Source of the DNA: Chitinophagaceae bacterium
GTDB taxonomy: Bacteria > Bacteroidota > Bacteroidia > Chitinophagales > Chitinophagaceae
Assembly (NCBI GenBank): GCA_009996675.1
Contig: JAACZQ010000060.1
Location: 1-34,669 of the forward strand
Direction: 5' to 3'
DNA: 34,669 nt
Position numbers and translations under genes: made by a program. Shown piece by piece: positions 17,455 to 26,659 of this stretch. The notes beneath the pieces are model-generated. The model ran no database searches and had not been told where the DNA came from. It saw nothing but the letters and a program-made list of their open reading frames with translations. Each line of letters starts with the position of its first letter. Position 1 is the first letter of the stretch.

Positions 17455-18801
17455 GTGAAAAAATTAGTTCAGACTTTCAAGAATATTTGGGCAATCGATG
17501 AGCTGCGTAACAAGATTGTGGTTACCCTGGCTTTGGTATTAACTTATCGCATAGGGACCCATATTGTACTGCCCGGTATCGACCCCAATAAAATCGAAGC
17601 TGCCCAATCCGCTGCCAAAAGCAACGGTTTGCTGGGTATCTTTGATATGTTTGCCGGTGGTGCTTTTTCACAGGCTTCTATCCTGGCACTGGGTATCATG
17701 CCCTATATCTCTGCTTCTATCTTTATGCAATTGATGACCATTCTGGTTCCCCAGTTGCAGAAAATTCAGAAAGAAGGAGATAGTGGTCGTAAAAAAATCA
17801 ATCAATGGACACGCTACCTCACCGTAATTGTAACGGCTTTCCAGGCCGGCGCTTATGTTGCCTACCTGAACAGCCCCGGTTACCGTGAAGCGATTTTACC
17901 TGCTTATGCCGGTTTTTTCTGGTTCTCTACCGTAATCACACTTACTGCAGGTACCCTGTTTGTTATGTGGCTGGGTGAGAAAATCCAGGATAAAGGCCTG
18001 GGTAACGGTACGTCTATCATCATCATGGTTGGTATCCTGGCCCGTTTACCTCAATCTATTATACAGGAATTTGCTGCCAAGAGTGAAAAAGGTGGCGGTG
18101 GTTTACTGATTTTCCTGATTGAAGTAGCCATCCTGGTAACCATCATCATGGGATTGATTGTACTGGTTCAGGGTGTTCGTAAGATCCCTGTAAACTATGC
18201 CAAACAGATTGTTGGTAACCGTCAGTTTGGTGGTGCACGCCAGTTCCTGCCCATTAAGGTAAACAGTGCTGGTGTAATGCCCATCATCTTCGCACAGGCG
18301 ATCATGTTCCTGCCTACACTGGTATCATTCACCAATCTCGATTCAGCACAGGGTATTGTAAAGATCTTTAACGATCACAGCAATGCCTGGTATATGGTTA
18401 TTTATTCAGTTATGGTAATCGGATTTACCTTCCTGTATACTGCCCTGATTTTTAACCCCAAGCAGATTTCTGAAGACCTCAAGCGTAATAACGGATTTAT
18501 TCCTGGTGTGAAACCTGGTCAGCCTACTGCTGATTATATTGGTTCCATCATGGATAAAATCACCCTGCCCGGCGCTATTTTCCTGGCACTGGTAGGTATT
18601 ATGCCCGGTTTTGCCCAGCGTTTACATGTGACCCAGGGCTTCAGCACTTTCTTCGGTGGTACTTCACTGCTGATCATGGTGGGTGTTGTGCTGGATACAC
18701 TTCAGCAAATCGAAACCTACCTGCTGATGCGTCAGTATGATGGATTGATGAAAGGTGGCCGTGTACAGGGTCGTCAAACTGTTTCAACGACTACCATCTA
18801 A
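17455..18801 (+). CDS. secY: Protein translocase subunit SecY
   Basis: SecY, 448 residues, is the pore of the Sec translocon in the inner membrane. Ten hydrophobic segments are seen. The N-terminus MKKLVQTFKNIWAIDELRNKI is family-like, and GIMPYISASIFMQLMT, the plug region and LIMVGVVLDTLQQIETYLLMRQYDGLMKGG near the end are diagnostic. The start codon is GTG: no ATG fits, and the sequence aligns from this codon. It lies 79 nt after rplO across a terminator, and no clear promoter is visible in the gap, so expression may rely on read-through. Confidence 0.97.
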   Translation: MKKLVQTFKNIWAIDELRNKIVVTLALVLTYRIGTHIVLPGIDPNKIEAAQSAAKSNGLLGIFDMFAGGAFSQASILALGIMPYISASIFMQLMTILVPQLQKIQKEGDSGRKKINQWTRYLTVIVTAFQAGAYVAYLNSPGYREAILPAYAGFFWFSTVITLTAGTLFVMWLGEKIQDKGLGNGTSIIIMVGILARLPQSIIQEFAAKSEKGGGGLLIFLIEVAILVTIIMGLIVLVQGVRKIPVNYAKQIVGNRQFGGARQFLPIKVNSAGVMPIIFAQAIMFLPTLVSFTNLDSAQGIVKIFNDHSNAWYMVIYSVMVIGFTFLYTALIFNPKQISEDLKRNNGFIPGVKPGQPTADYIGSIMDKITLPGAIFLALVGIMPGFAQRLHVTQGFSTFFGGTSLLIMVGVVLDTLQQIETYLLMRQYDGLMKGGRVQGRQTVSTTTI

Positions 18802-18826
18802 TTCCCAAAAAATAATACGAACTTTG

Positions 18827-18862
18827 CAAACCTGTCAGTGTAACTGGCAGGTTTGTTTTTTT
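18827..18862 (+). terminator. Strong terminator after secY
   Basis: A 13-bp stem CAAACCTGTCAGT / ACTGGCAGGTTTG (18827-18839 with 18843-18855, one G-U, GTA loop) is followed by seven T. It separates secY from map. Confidence 0.85.
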
Positions 18863-18881
18863 CATGACCAGAAGACCTAAT

Positions 18882-19685
18882 ATGATTATTTACAAGACAG
18901 AAGCAGAGATTGCGCTGATGAAAGAAGCCGCCGTATTGGTAAGTAAAACACTCACCGAAGTGGCTAATGTGCTGAAACCGGGAATGACCACGCTGCAGAT
19001 TGATAAAATTTGTGCTGATTTTGTGAAGGATCATGACGCCATCCCTTCTTTCCATAATTACCGTGGTTACCCGCATCATGTGTGTACTTCTGTAAACGAT
19101 GTGGTAGTACATGGCTTCCCCAATGATACGCCTTTGCAGGATGGAGATATTGTATCTGTTGATATGGGTGTGATACTCAATGGCTGGCATGGTGATCATG
19201 CCTACACTTTTATTTTAGGTGAAGTAAGCGATGATATCCTGCAATTGGTGAAAGTAACCAAAGAGTCTCTGTACAAAGGCATTGAACAGGCCATCGTGAA
19301 TAATCGTATTGGTGATATCTCTTTTGCCATCCAGGACTATGCTGAAAGGAAACATGGTTATGGCGTGGTAAGAGAACTCGTTGGACATGGACTGGGACGC
19401 CAGCTGCATGAAGATCCACAGGTGCCCAATTATGGCAAAAGAGGTAATGGGCCCAAGATGAAAGAAAACCTGGTACTGGCCATTGAACCCATGATTAATA
19501 TGGGTACCAAAGACGTATATACTGATGAAGATGGCTGGACCATTCGTACAGCAGATGGTAAACCGGCCGCACATTTTGAACATGATGTTTGTATCAAAAG
19601 GGATAAAGCACTGATTCTATCGGATTACAGCATCATAGAAGCGGCCGAAAAAGCCAATCCTAATTTGAATACCAGTTATTATTAA
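18882..19685 (+). CDS. map: Type I methionine aminopeptidase
   Basis: MetAP, 267 residues, removes N-terminal Met from new proteins using a two-metal site. Ligand motifs are visible: VVHGFP (substrate His), VSVDMG and GDHAYTF (Asp pair), GHGLG (His), LAIEPM and HFEHDV (Glu pair). The ATG at 18882 gives the family start MIIYKTEAEIALMKEA. An in-frame ATG at 18864 sits directly on the terminator T-run and adds MTRRPN. Usually secY-map leads on to infA and rpsM; here a flavoprotein follows instead. Confidence 0.95.
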   Translation: MIIYKTEAEIALMKEAAVLVSKTLTEVANVLKPGMTTLQIDKICADFVKDHDAIPSFHNYRGYPHHVCTSVNDVVVHGFPNDTPLQDGDIVSVDMGVILNGWHGDHAYTFILGEVSDDILQLVKVTKESLYKGIEQAIVNNRIGDISFAIQDYAERKHGYGVVRELVGHGLGRQLHEDPQVPNYGKRGNGPKMKENLVLAIEPMINMGTKDVYTDEDGWTIRTADGKPAAHFEHDVCIKRDKALILSDYSIIEAAEKANPNLNTSYY

Positions 19686-19737
19686 TCCCGGATAATATTT
19701 TCCCCGTTATTCATCAACGCGCGCTCAACAAATTACC

Positions 19738-20961
19738 ATGTCTAAACAACTGATCGTAATAGGAGGGGGTGCTGCTGGTTTTTTTTGTGCAGTGAACGCA
19801 GCCAGAACCAATCCTGATCTCCGGGTTGTTTTGCTGGAAAAAAGTAATAAACTGCTGTCTAAAGTCAAAATCAGCGGCGGCGGGCGTTGCAACACCACCC
19901 ATGCCTGTTTTGATATCGTTGAACTGGTTCGTCATTATCCGCGGGGCCAGCAATTCCTGAAAAAAGCCTTTCACTGGTTCAATCCCAATCATACCCTTGA
20001 ATGGTTCCGGCAAAGAGGAGTGCAACTGATAACAGAAGCGGATGGCCGTATGTTTCCGTCAACACACCAGTCGCAAACGATTATCGACTGCTTATTGAAA
20101 GAAGCAGACCGTTATGGTGTACAGGTGTTATTGCATCAGGATGTAACAGCTATTAAGCGAAGTAAAAATGGGTTTACACTTACCATTAATAAAACAGAAT
20201 CGGTACAGGCCGATTATGTATGTGTTGCTACAGGTGGTTTCCCCAAAGCTGCGATGTTTCAATGGCTGGAAGAATTGGGACATACGATAGTTTCTCCCGT
20301 TCCATCTCTCTTCACTTTTAATATGCCAGGCAATCCTGTTACCAGCCTCATGGGAGTAAGTGTACCCATGGCTACGGTAAAAGTAAGCGGGTCGAAATTA
20401 ACGGCATCAGGTCCATTATTGATTACTCATTGGGGTATGAGCGGACCGGCTATACTGCGTGTATCGGCCTGGGGTGCGCGTGAACTTTCCGATAAGGGAT
20501 ACCAATTCTCCATTATGGTCAACTGGTTGCAGGATTATACTGAGCAAAATCTGCGTGATGCATGGCCCGGGATCAGGCAAACACAGGCCGCTCAACCAAT
20601 GGGGAATAAAAATCCGTTTGGGTTACCGGCCCGGTTGTGGTTGTACCTCCTCGAACAATGTGGTATCAGTCCCGAACAAAGATGGGCAGATTTGAAATCG
20701 GGCTTACAGAATAAACTGATACAATATTTATGTGCACAGCCTTTTGAGGTACGGGGTAAAACAACATTCAAGGAAGAATTTGTAACAGCGGGCGGTATAC
20801 AATTGGCTGAGATCAACCCTAATACCATGGAAAGCCGGAAATGTGCGGGTTTGTATTTTGCAGGCGAAATTATGGATGTGGATGGTATTACCGGAGGCTT
20901 TAATTTTCAGCATGCCTGGACCAGTGGTTATATTGCCTCTCAGGCCATTGCAGGATTGTAA
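19738..20961 (+). CDS. NAD(P)/FAD-dependent oxidoreductase, BaiN/HI0933 family
   Basis: This 407-residue flavoprotein has an N-terminal Rossmann dinucleotide motif (VIGGGAAGFF, G9-G14), the family hallmark SGGGRCNTTH (47-55), a middle domain, and the C-terminal block GEIMDVDGITGGFNFQHAWTSGY that closes the FAD site. Members are conserved but poorly understood; BaiN is linked to bile-acid reduction in Clostridium and HI0933 has no firm substrate. It starts 52 nt after map on the same strand, so co-transcription is possible. Confidence 0.9.
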   Translation: MSKQLIVIGGGAAGFFCAVNAARTNPDLRVVLLEKSNKLLSKVKISGGGRCNTTHACFDIVELVRHYPRGQQFLKKAFHWFNPNHTLEWFRQRGVQLITEADGRMFPSTHQSQTIIDCLLKEADRYGVQVLLHQDVTAIKRSKNGFTLTINKTESVQADYVCVATGGFPKAAMFQWLEELGHTIVSPVPSLFTFNMPGNPVTSLMGVSVPMATVKVSGSKLTASGPLLITHWGMSGPAILRVSAWGARELSDKGYQFSIMVNWLQDYTEQNLRDAWPGIRQTQAAQPMGNKNPFGLPARLWLYLLEQCGISPEQRWADLKSGLQNKLIQYLCAQPFEVRGKTTFKEEFVTAGGIQLAEINPNTMESRKCAGLYFAGEIMDVDGITGGFNFQHAWTSGYIASQAIAGL

Positions 20962-21195
20962 ATTGCTTTTCTTTATTTGTGTTTAGCAGACTGCAGTTAC
21001 CCGCAAATTTGAACTATCAGTTTCTGGGCCCGGATAGTGCCATCGGGGAGCCAGTTATCCTATCAAAATCAATGAAAAGGCCGATACCCGGGTCCGGGAT
21101 ATCTGACCGCTTTTGTTAAAAAAAAGCCATTCATCCATTCTCTTGCGCAGGATATGAGATGAATGATTAATTTATCATCCACTAAAACATACTGT

Positions 21196-23769
21196 ATGAA
21201 GAAAACCTTGCTTACCGCCACGCTCTGCGCGGGAATACTTTCTTTATCGGCCCAGGTACAAATGCCACCTGGGGTAAAACCTCCGGGTGCCGATAGCGCT
21301 AAAACGCCTGCTCCTCCCAAGAAACCCACGGTTGCAGAGAAAACCAAGGGGAATAAAAAAATGGATGGATTGTTCACACTCTATCAGGATACCGTTACCG
21401 GTAGTGTGCAGATGTATGTTCGGAAGGATCAGCTGGATAAGGAGTTTATCTACCAGAGTTTTTCCATCAGCGGCCCTACCAGTTTATTCCTGAACCAGAG
21501 CATGCACCGGGAGACCGGCGTATTCAAAATCAGAAAAGCATTTGATAAACTGGAGTTCAATGTTGTGAACACCAATTTCTATTATGATAAAAATAATCCG
21601 GTTAGTAAAACAGCTGAGGTAGATAAACCTGAAGCCATATTTTACAACGATAAATTCAGTATTGAAGATTCGCTGGGTTATCTGATCAATGTGGATGCCT
21701 TGTTTCTGAGTGAAAAAATGGACCAGGTAAAACCGCAGTTTGCACCGGGGCCAATGACTGCGTTCATATTCAACCTCGGTGGACTGAATCCTACTAAATC
21801 GAAATATGCCAATATCCGTTCCTTCCCCAAGAATACGGATGTGGTGGTGGATTTATCATACGATAACCCCAATGCATTCGTAAGTGGTGGATTGGATGTG
21901 GCCGATTCACGTTATGTACGTGTGCGTATGCAGCACAGTTTCCTGGAAATGCCGGCAGACGATTACCGCGCCAGGAGGGATGATCCCCGTGTTGGTTATT
22001 TCAGTGTACAGCGAAATGATCAGACCAGCATTAGTGTAACGCCTTTCAAGGATATGATCAATCGCTGGAAGCTGGTGAAAAAAGATCCCAATGCTGCGCT
22101 GAGTGAGCCGGTAGAACCATTGGTTTACTGGATTGAAAATACCACACCGCTGGAATACCGTGATGTAATCATGGAAGCTGGTCATAAATGGAATGAGGCT
22201 TTTGAGAAAGCTGGTTTCAAAAATGCGGTGCAGATGAAAATCATGCCTGATAATGCCGATTGGGATCCGGCTGATATCCGTTACAATGTAATCCGCTGGG
22301 TATCTTCTGCCTATCCGCCTTATGGTGCGATCGGACCCAGCTTTGTGAATCCGCGTACCGGTCAGATACTGGGTGCCGATATCACCGTAGAATGGTTCTC
22401 AGGTAGTGCTACCCCCATCAGTGATGAATTGTATAACGGGCCGGGTGGTGATAACAAACCTTTGTTCCGTGGATTTGATGTTCATGGCGGTGCTGCCTGC
22501 ACATTGGCCGGTGAGCTAAAAGCACAGTACACGACTGGTTTAACAACACTGGAAACCATGGATGCGCCTGCTGCTGAGATCAAGGAAATGCACAAGCAAT
22601 TCCTGACTTATCTGATTATGCATGAAATGGGCCATACACTTGGTTTGAACCATAACATGAAGAGCAGCCAGATGCTTTCACCTGCTGAGATTAATAATAC
22701 CAGTATTACCCGCTCTATCGGATTGATTGGTTCAGTAATGGATTATCCTGCCATCAACGTATCACTGGATCGCAGCAAACAGGGCGATTATTATACAACC
22801 AAAGCAGGGCCTTATGATCTGTGGGCTATTGAATATGGTTATACACCATTCTCTGAATCTGCAGAGGAAGCAGGAATTACGAAAATTTTATCTCGCAGTA
22901 CCGATCCCAAACTGGCATTCGGTAATGATGGCGATGACATGCGTGCACCTGGTAAAGCCATGGATCCTCGTGTAAACGTAAACGATCTTACCAATGATGC
23001 CATTGGTTACGCAGAAGACCGCTTTAAACTGGTGAATAACCTGATGGGTAAACTGGTGCAGAAATACAGTAAACCCGGACAGTCTTATGCCGAACTGCGT
23101 TCCCGCTATGGTTCCCTGCTCGGACAAAGGAACAGCATGATTAATGCGGTAAGCCGTTATGTAGGAGGTGTGTATATCGACAGAAGTTTCCCTGAGCAAA
23201 ATTCAGGTAACAAGCCGTATACTCCCACACCGCTGGCTACGCAGAAGAAAGCCATGGAGGTACTTACCAAATATGTATTTGCTCCCAATGCATTTGATGC
23301 CGATGCCCAGGTTTTCCCTTACTTGCAGTTACAGCGCCGTGGTTTCAACCAGCCGGGCAATGGTGAAGATTATAAGATAACCGGTAATATCACTGCCATA
23401 CAGGTGGGTGGTACACTGGCGCATATCCTGAATCCCTCCACACTGCAGCGGATTAATAACACACGCTTATATGGTAATCAGTATAGTGTGGCAGATGTCA
23501 TGAACGATCTGGTAAAAGGTATTTTTGATGCTGACATCAATGGTAATGTGAATGTATATCGCCAGTACCTGCAGACTTCATTTGTGAAGGGGGCCATTAA
23601 TTTAATGGCGCCGCAGTCGCCCGTGGATGATGTATCGAAGGCAGCTGTTTTGTACACTTTACGCAAAGTACGTACAAAAGTGGCCGCTGCTGTTTCTACC
23701 AATGAAGAAACGAAAGCCCACAGGGCCAATATGATATTTCTGATCGACAAAGCCCTGAAAACAGATTAA
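21196..23769 (+). CDS. Secreted zinc-dependent metalloprotease (met-zincin, DUF5117/DUF4953-type)
   Basis: This 857-residue protein has a signal peptide (MKKTLLTATLCAGILSLSAQ), a Pro-rich linker (VQMPPGVKPPGAD) and a large domain with the extended zinc motif HEMGHTLGLNH (H476, E477, H480, H486) and a Met-turn SVMDYP (M515). This is the metzincin arrangement. Such proteins are common exported peptidases of Bacteroidota with unknown substrates. The ATG at 21196 is chosen because it starts the signal peptide; an upstream in-frame ATG at 21163 adds a non-signal stretch. No T9SS sorting domain is seen at the C-terminus. It lies 234 nt after the flavoprotein gene; that gap contains a GATACCCGG/CCGGGATATC hairpin (21083-21103) and no gene. 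Confidence 0.92.
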   Translation: MKKTLLTATLCAGILSLSAQVQMPPGVKPPGADSAKTPAPPKKPTVAEKTKGNKKMDGLFTLYQDTVTGSVQMYVRKDQLDKEFIYQSFSISGPTSLFLNQSMHRETGVFKIRKAFDKLEFNVVNTNFYYDKNNPVSKTAEVDKPEAIFYNDKFSIEDSLGYLINVDALFLSEKMDQVKPQFAPGPMTAFIFNLGGLNPTKSKYANIRSFPKNTDVVVDLSYDNPNAFVSGGLDVADSRYVRVRMQHSFLEMPADDYRARRDDPRVGYFSVQRNDQTSISVTPFKDMINRWKLVKKDPNAALSEPVEPLVYWIENTTPLEYRDVIMEAGHKWNEAFEKAGFKNAVQMKIMPDNADWDPADIRYNVIRWVSSAYPPYGAIGPSFVNPRTGQILGADITVEWFSGSATPISDELYNGPGGDNKPLFRGFDVHGGAACTLAGELKAQYTTGLTTLETMDAPAAEIKEMHKQFLTYLIMHEMGHTLGLNHNMKSSQMLSPAEINNTSITRSIGLIGSVMDYPAINVSLDRSKQGDYYTTKAGPYDLWAIEYGYTPFSESAEEAGITKILSRSTDPKLAFGNDGDDMRAPGKAMDPRVNVNDLTNDAIGYAEDRFKLVNNLMGKLVQKYSKPGQSYAELRSRYGSLLGQRNSMINAVSRYVGGVYIDRSFPEQNSGNKPYTPTPLATQKKAMEVLTKYVFAPNAFDADAQVFPYLQLQRRGFNQPGNGEDYKITGNITAIQVGGTLAHILNPSTLQRINNTRLYGNQYSVADVMNDLVKGIFDADINGNVNVYRQYLQTSFVKGAINLMAPQSPVDDVSKAAVLYTLRKVRTKVAAAVSTNEETKAHRANMIFLIDKALKTD

Positions 23770-23798
23770 GGGAACCGATCGCAAGAATCGTTGAATAA

Positions 23799-23840
23799 GA
23801 ACCCGGCTGAAGCTTCAAACGCTATCAGCCGGGTTCTTTT
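23799..23840 (+). terminator. Terminator after the metalloprotease
   Basis: A perfect 12-bp stem GAACCCGGCTGA / TCAGCCGGGTTC (23799-23810 with 23825-23836), a 14-nt loop and TTTT form a good intrinsic terminator. Confidence 0.75.
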
Positions 23841-23905
23841 ATTCCGGGGAGGGGCTTGCAGGAATCATTTAAAACCTGTATATTAAAGCTATAAAACCCC
23901 TTGCC

Positions 23906-24334
23906 ATGCGAAAAGTAAGCAATGTTCTCCAGCGAAAAGGAAACAGGGTAACTACTGTGCCGCCTGATATGACGGTGATTGATGCACTGAAACTCATGGC
24001 CGAACAAAATATCGGTTCAGTTGTGGTTATGAATGAAGGGCGGTTTTCCGGCATCATGACGGAAAGGGATTATTCCAGAAAGGTAATATTGAAAGGACGT
24101 CATTCCAGTGAAACCAGGGTAGGGGAAATTATGACTACAGATTTCCCGTATGTGAGTCTGCACGACAGCGTAGACGCCTGTATGCAATTAATGACATCGC
24201 ATCGTCTGCGTTATCTGCCTGTGATTGAAGAGGAACAATTGGTGGGTATTATATCCATCAATGACCTGGTTACAGAGACCATTCTTACGCAGGCTGAAAC
24301 CATTAGTCAGTTACAGAGTTATATTCAATCATAG
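23906..24334 (+). CDS. CBS-pair domain protein
   Basis: This 142-residue protein consists only of two CBS motifs (about 9-65 and 75-138), with VIDALKLMAEQNIGSVVVMNEGRFSGIMTERD and DACMQLMTSHRLRYLPVIEEEQLVGIISINDLV. Stand-alone CBS pairs bind adenosine nucleotides and sense energy state. The partner cannot be told, since the gene stands alone between terminators. Location is cytoplasmic (no signal peptide). Confidence 0.9.
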   Translation: MRKVSNVLQRKGNRVTTVPPDMTVIDALKLMAEQNIGSVVVMNEGRFSGIMTERDYSRKVILKGRHSSETRVGEIMTTDFPYVSLHDSVDACMQLMTSHRLRYLPVIEEEQLVGIISINDLVTETILTQAETISQLQSYIQS

Positions 24335-24565
24335 TGATAGAATTAATCTTTACGATTTCTGCGAATAATGGTATGCGCAACTGATGTATTCCCATACACA
24401 TCCAATGCTGTGAAGCGGGTGTAAAATACTCCTAAAATGGGAAAGTATGTGAAATAATTAAATATGTCACCTGTTTTTACCCCTCCAACAGCCCTTTTAT
24501 GTCTCTTATGGGGTCAAAAACCTGATTTTCGCCCTTCGATAGCACCCATTTCCCACAGTTTTCAG

Positions 24566-24573
24566 TACTTTTG
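24566..24573 (+). promoter_or_regulatory. -7 box of the rpsA promoter
   Basis: TActTTTG is an exact TAnnTTTG match, 35 nt before the rpsA ATG, in a 274-nt intergenic region. No clear TTG is found at the right distance upstream. Confidence 0.5.
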
Positions 24574-24608
24574 CACCCCCGAATTCATTAAACCATCGGG
24601 GTTATTTT

Positions 24609-26501
24609 ATGAACATTTTTCGTAAACAATTAAACGCAGAAGCCCAGGACAACGCGGGAAATCCCGAAGTTGCTACTGCGACAACAAATGCACCTGTGGC
24701 GGCGCCTGTAGTAGAAACAGCGCATGATGACTTTGACTGGAGCATTGACAAGCGCAACGTGAGTCATTACTCTGAAGCTGAAAAGCAGAAGTACGACAAA
24801 GTGTATGACAACACTTTCGTACAGATTGAAGATGGCGAAATCGTAAGAGGTGGTGTTGTGGCTTTGACCAAGACTGATGTGGTTGTAAACATTGGTTTCA
24901 AGAGTGATGGCCTGGTATCCCTGAACGAATTCCGCGATGTACCTGGTCTGAAAATCGGTGACGAAGTAGAAGTGATGGTTGTTGAGAAAGAAGACCGCAA
25001 TGGTAATCTGCACCTGAGTCGTAAGTCTGCCCGTATCTTCCGTGCATGGGAGCGTATTGTGGAAGTACATAAGACTGGTGAAGTAATTACCGGTACTGTA
25101 ACCAGCAAAACCAAGGGTGGTCTGATCGTGGATGTATTTGGTATGGAAACCTTCCTGCCGGGTTCACAGATCGATGTGAAGCCTGTAACTGATTACGATC
25201 AGTTTGTAGGTAAAACCATGGAGTTCAAAGTGGTGAAGATCAACGAAGCCATCAAGAATGCCGTAGTATCACACAAAGCCCTCATCGAAAGCGATATCGA
25301 AGCACAGCGTGCAGAGATCATGAGCAAACTGGAAAAAGGTCAGGTTCTGGAAGGTGTGGTGAAGAATATCACCGACTTCGGTGCCTTTATGGACCTGGGT
25401 GGACTGGATGGTCTGCTGTACATCACCGATATTTCATGGGGCCGTATCTCTCACCCGAGCGAAGTGGTGAAGATGGACCAGAAATTGCAGGTGGTGGTAC
25501 TGGATTTCGACGACGACAAAAAACGTATCAGCTTAGGTCTGAAGCAACTGACCCCGCATCCATGGGATGTGCTGCCTGAAGGTCTGTCTGAAGGTTCAGT
25601 AGTAAAAGGTAAGGTTGTAAATATTGAAGATTACGGTGCGTTCCTGGAAATTCAACCTGGTGTTGAAGGTCTGGTACACGTGTCTGAAATCACCTGGGCT
25701 AATACTCCCATCAATGCCAAAGAGTTCTTCAAACTGGGCGATGAGTACGAAGCCAAAGTGGTTACCCTGGACAAAGATGCCCGTAAGATGAGTTTGAGCA
25801 TCAAACAAATGAGCCAGGATCCCTGGAGCACCATTGAAACCCGTTTCCCTGAGGGAAGCAAACACAAAGGTCTGGTGAAGAACATCACTCCTTATGGTGT
25901 ATTTGTGGAACTGGAGCCCGGTATCGGCGGTATGATTCACATCAGCGATCTGAGCTGGTTGAAGCGTTTCAATCACCCATCTGACTATACCAAGGTTGGT
26001 GAGCACATCGATATCATTATCCTGAGCATCGATAAAGAGAACCGCAAGCTGCAACTGGGTCACAAACAACTGGAAGAAGATCCCTGGAATGCCCTGGAAG
26101 AAACTTTCGCCGTAGGTACGATCCATGAAGGTACTGTTACCCGTAAGGATGACAAAGGTGCCCTGGTACAACTGCCTTATGGTCTGGAAGGTTTCGCCCC
26201 TAACCGTCACCTGAATAAGGAAGATGGTAGCCAGGTGAAAGCCGATGAGACTGCACAGTTTGTGGTGATCGAGTTCGACCGCAATGAAAAGCGCATCGTA
26301 CTGAGCCATGCCCGTATCTGGGAAAAGGCTGTAGCTGAAGAGAAAGACATGGCCCGTAAAGAAGCCAAGGCTGAATCTGAAAGCACTAAAAAAGCCGTTA
26401 AAAACATCCAGAACAAGGTAGAAAAAGCTACCCTGGGTGACCTGGGTGCACTGGCCGAGATCAAAGCCAAATTACAGGAAGGAGAAGGTGATAACCAATA
26501 A
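24609..26501 (+). CDS. rpsA: 30S ribosomal protein S1
   Basis: S1, 630 residues, binds mRNA and helps load it on the 30S, which is relevant in a genome with few SD sites. Six S1 OB-fold repeats are visible, starting near residues 75, 155, 240, 325, 415 and 500 (for example GQVLEGVVKNITDFGAFMDLG and GSVVKGKVVNIEDYGAFLEI). An Ala/Thr/Pro-rich N-terminal extension (residues 10-45) and a Lys/Glu-rich tail flank them. It is a single-gene unit with its own promoter box and terminator. Confidence 0.96.
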   Translation: MNIFRKQLNAEAQDNAGNPEVATATTNAPVAAPVVETAHDDFDWSIDKRNVSHYSEAEKQKYDKVYDNTFVQIEDGEIVRGGVVALTKTDVVVNIGFKSDGLVSLNEFRDVPGLKIGDEVEVMVVEKEDRNGNLHLSRKSARIFRAWERIVEVHKTGEVITGTVTSKTKGGLIVDVFGMETFLPGSQIDVKPVTDYDQFVGKTMEFKVVKINEAIKNAVVSHKALIESDIEAQRAEIMSKLEKGQVLEGVVKNITDFGAFMDLGGLDGLLYITDISWGRISHPSEVVKMDQKLQVVVLDFDDDKKRISLGLKQLTPHPWDVLPEGLSEGSVVKGKVVNIEDYGAFLEIQPGVEGLVHVSEITWANTPINAKEFFKLGDEYEAKVVTLDKDARKMSLSIKQMSQDPWSTIETRFPEGSKHKGLVKNITPYGVFVELEPGIGGMIHISDLSWLKRFNHPSDYTKVGEHIDIIILSIDKENRKLQLGHKQLEEDPWNALEETFAVGTIHEGTVTRKDDKGALVQLPYGLEGFAPNRHLNKEDGSQVKADETAQFVVIEFDRNEKRIVLSHARIWEKAVAEEKDMARKEAKAESESTKKAVKNIQNKVEKATLGDLGALAEIKAKLQEGEGDNQ

Positions 26502-26522
26502 CCTTCTTTTGAATAGGTAGAG

Positions 26523-26550
26523 AAAAGCCGCCCCCGGGCGGCTTTTTCTT
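26523..26550 (+). terminator. Terminator after rpsA
   Basis: The 10-bp stem AAAAGCCGCC / GGCGGCTTTT (26523-26532 with 26537-26546) has a 4-nt loop and continues into T-rich sequence. Confidence 0.85.
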
Positions 26551-26642
26551 TTAAACCCCTTCCGGGGGGCTATATTTTTGTTTTTCTTAACTAATTGATT
26601 CTCAGAACCTCAAATCGAATTTCTAAATTGCCCGTAATTCGT

Positions 26643-26650
26643 TAATTTTG
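26643..26650 (+). promoter_or_regulatory. -7 box immediately before bamD
   Basis: TAatTTTG is an exact match to the Bacteroidota -7 element. It ends only nine bases before the bamD ATG, so a transcript from it would have almost no leader. No TTG is placed correctly upstream. Confidence 0.4.
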
Positions 26651-26659
26651 CCAACTTGT

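Noticed and set aside
18864..18881. Six-residue upstream start for map
   Set aside because: The ATG at 18864 abuts the terminator T-run and adds MTRRPN, which the family lacks; 18882 gives the standard N-terminus.
25596..26309. 237-codon minus-strand open frame inside rpsA
   Set aside because: Long antisense frames are common opposite highly biased ribosomal genes; the translation shows no family features.
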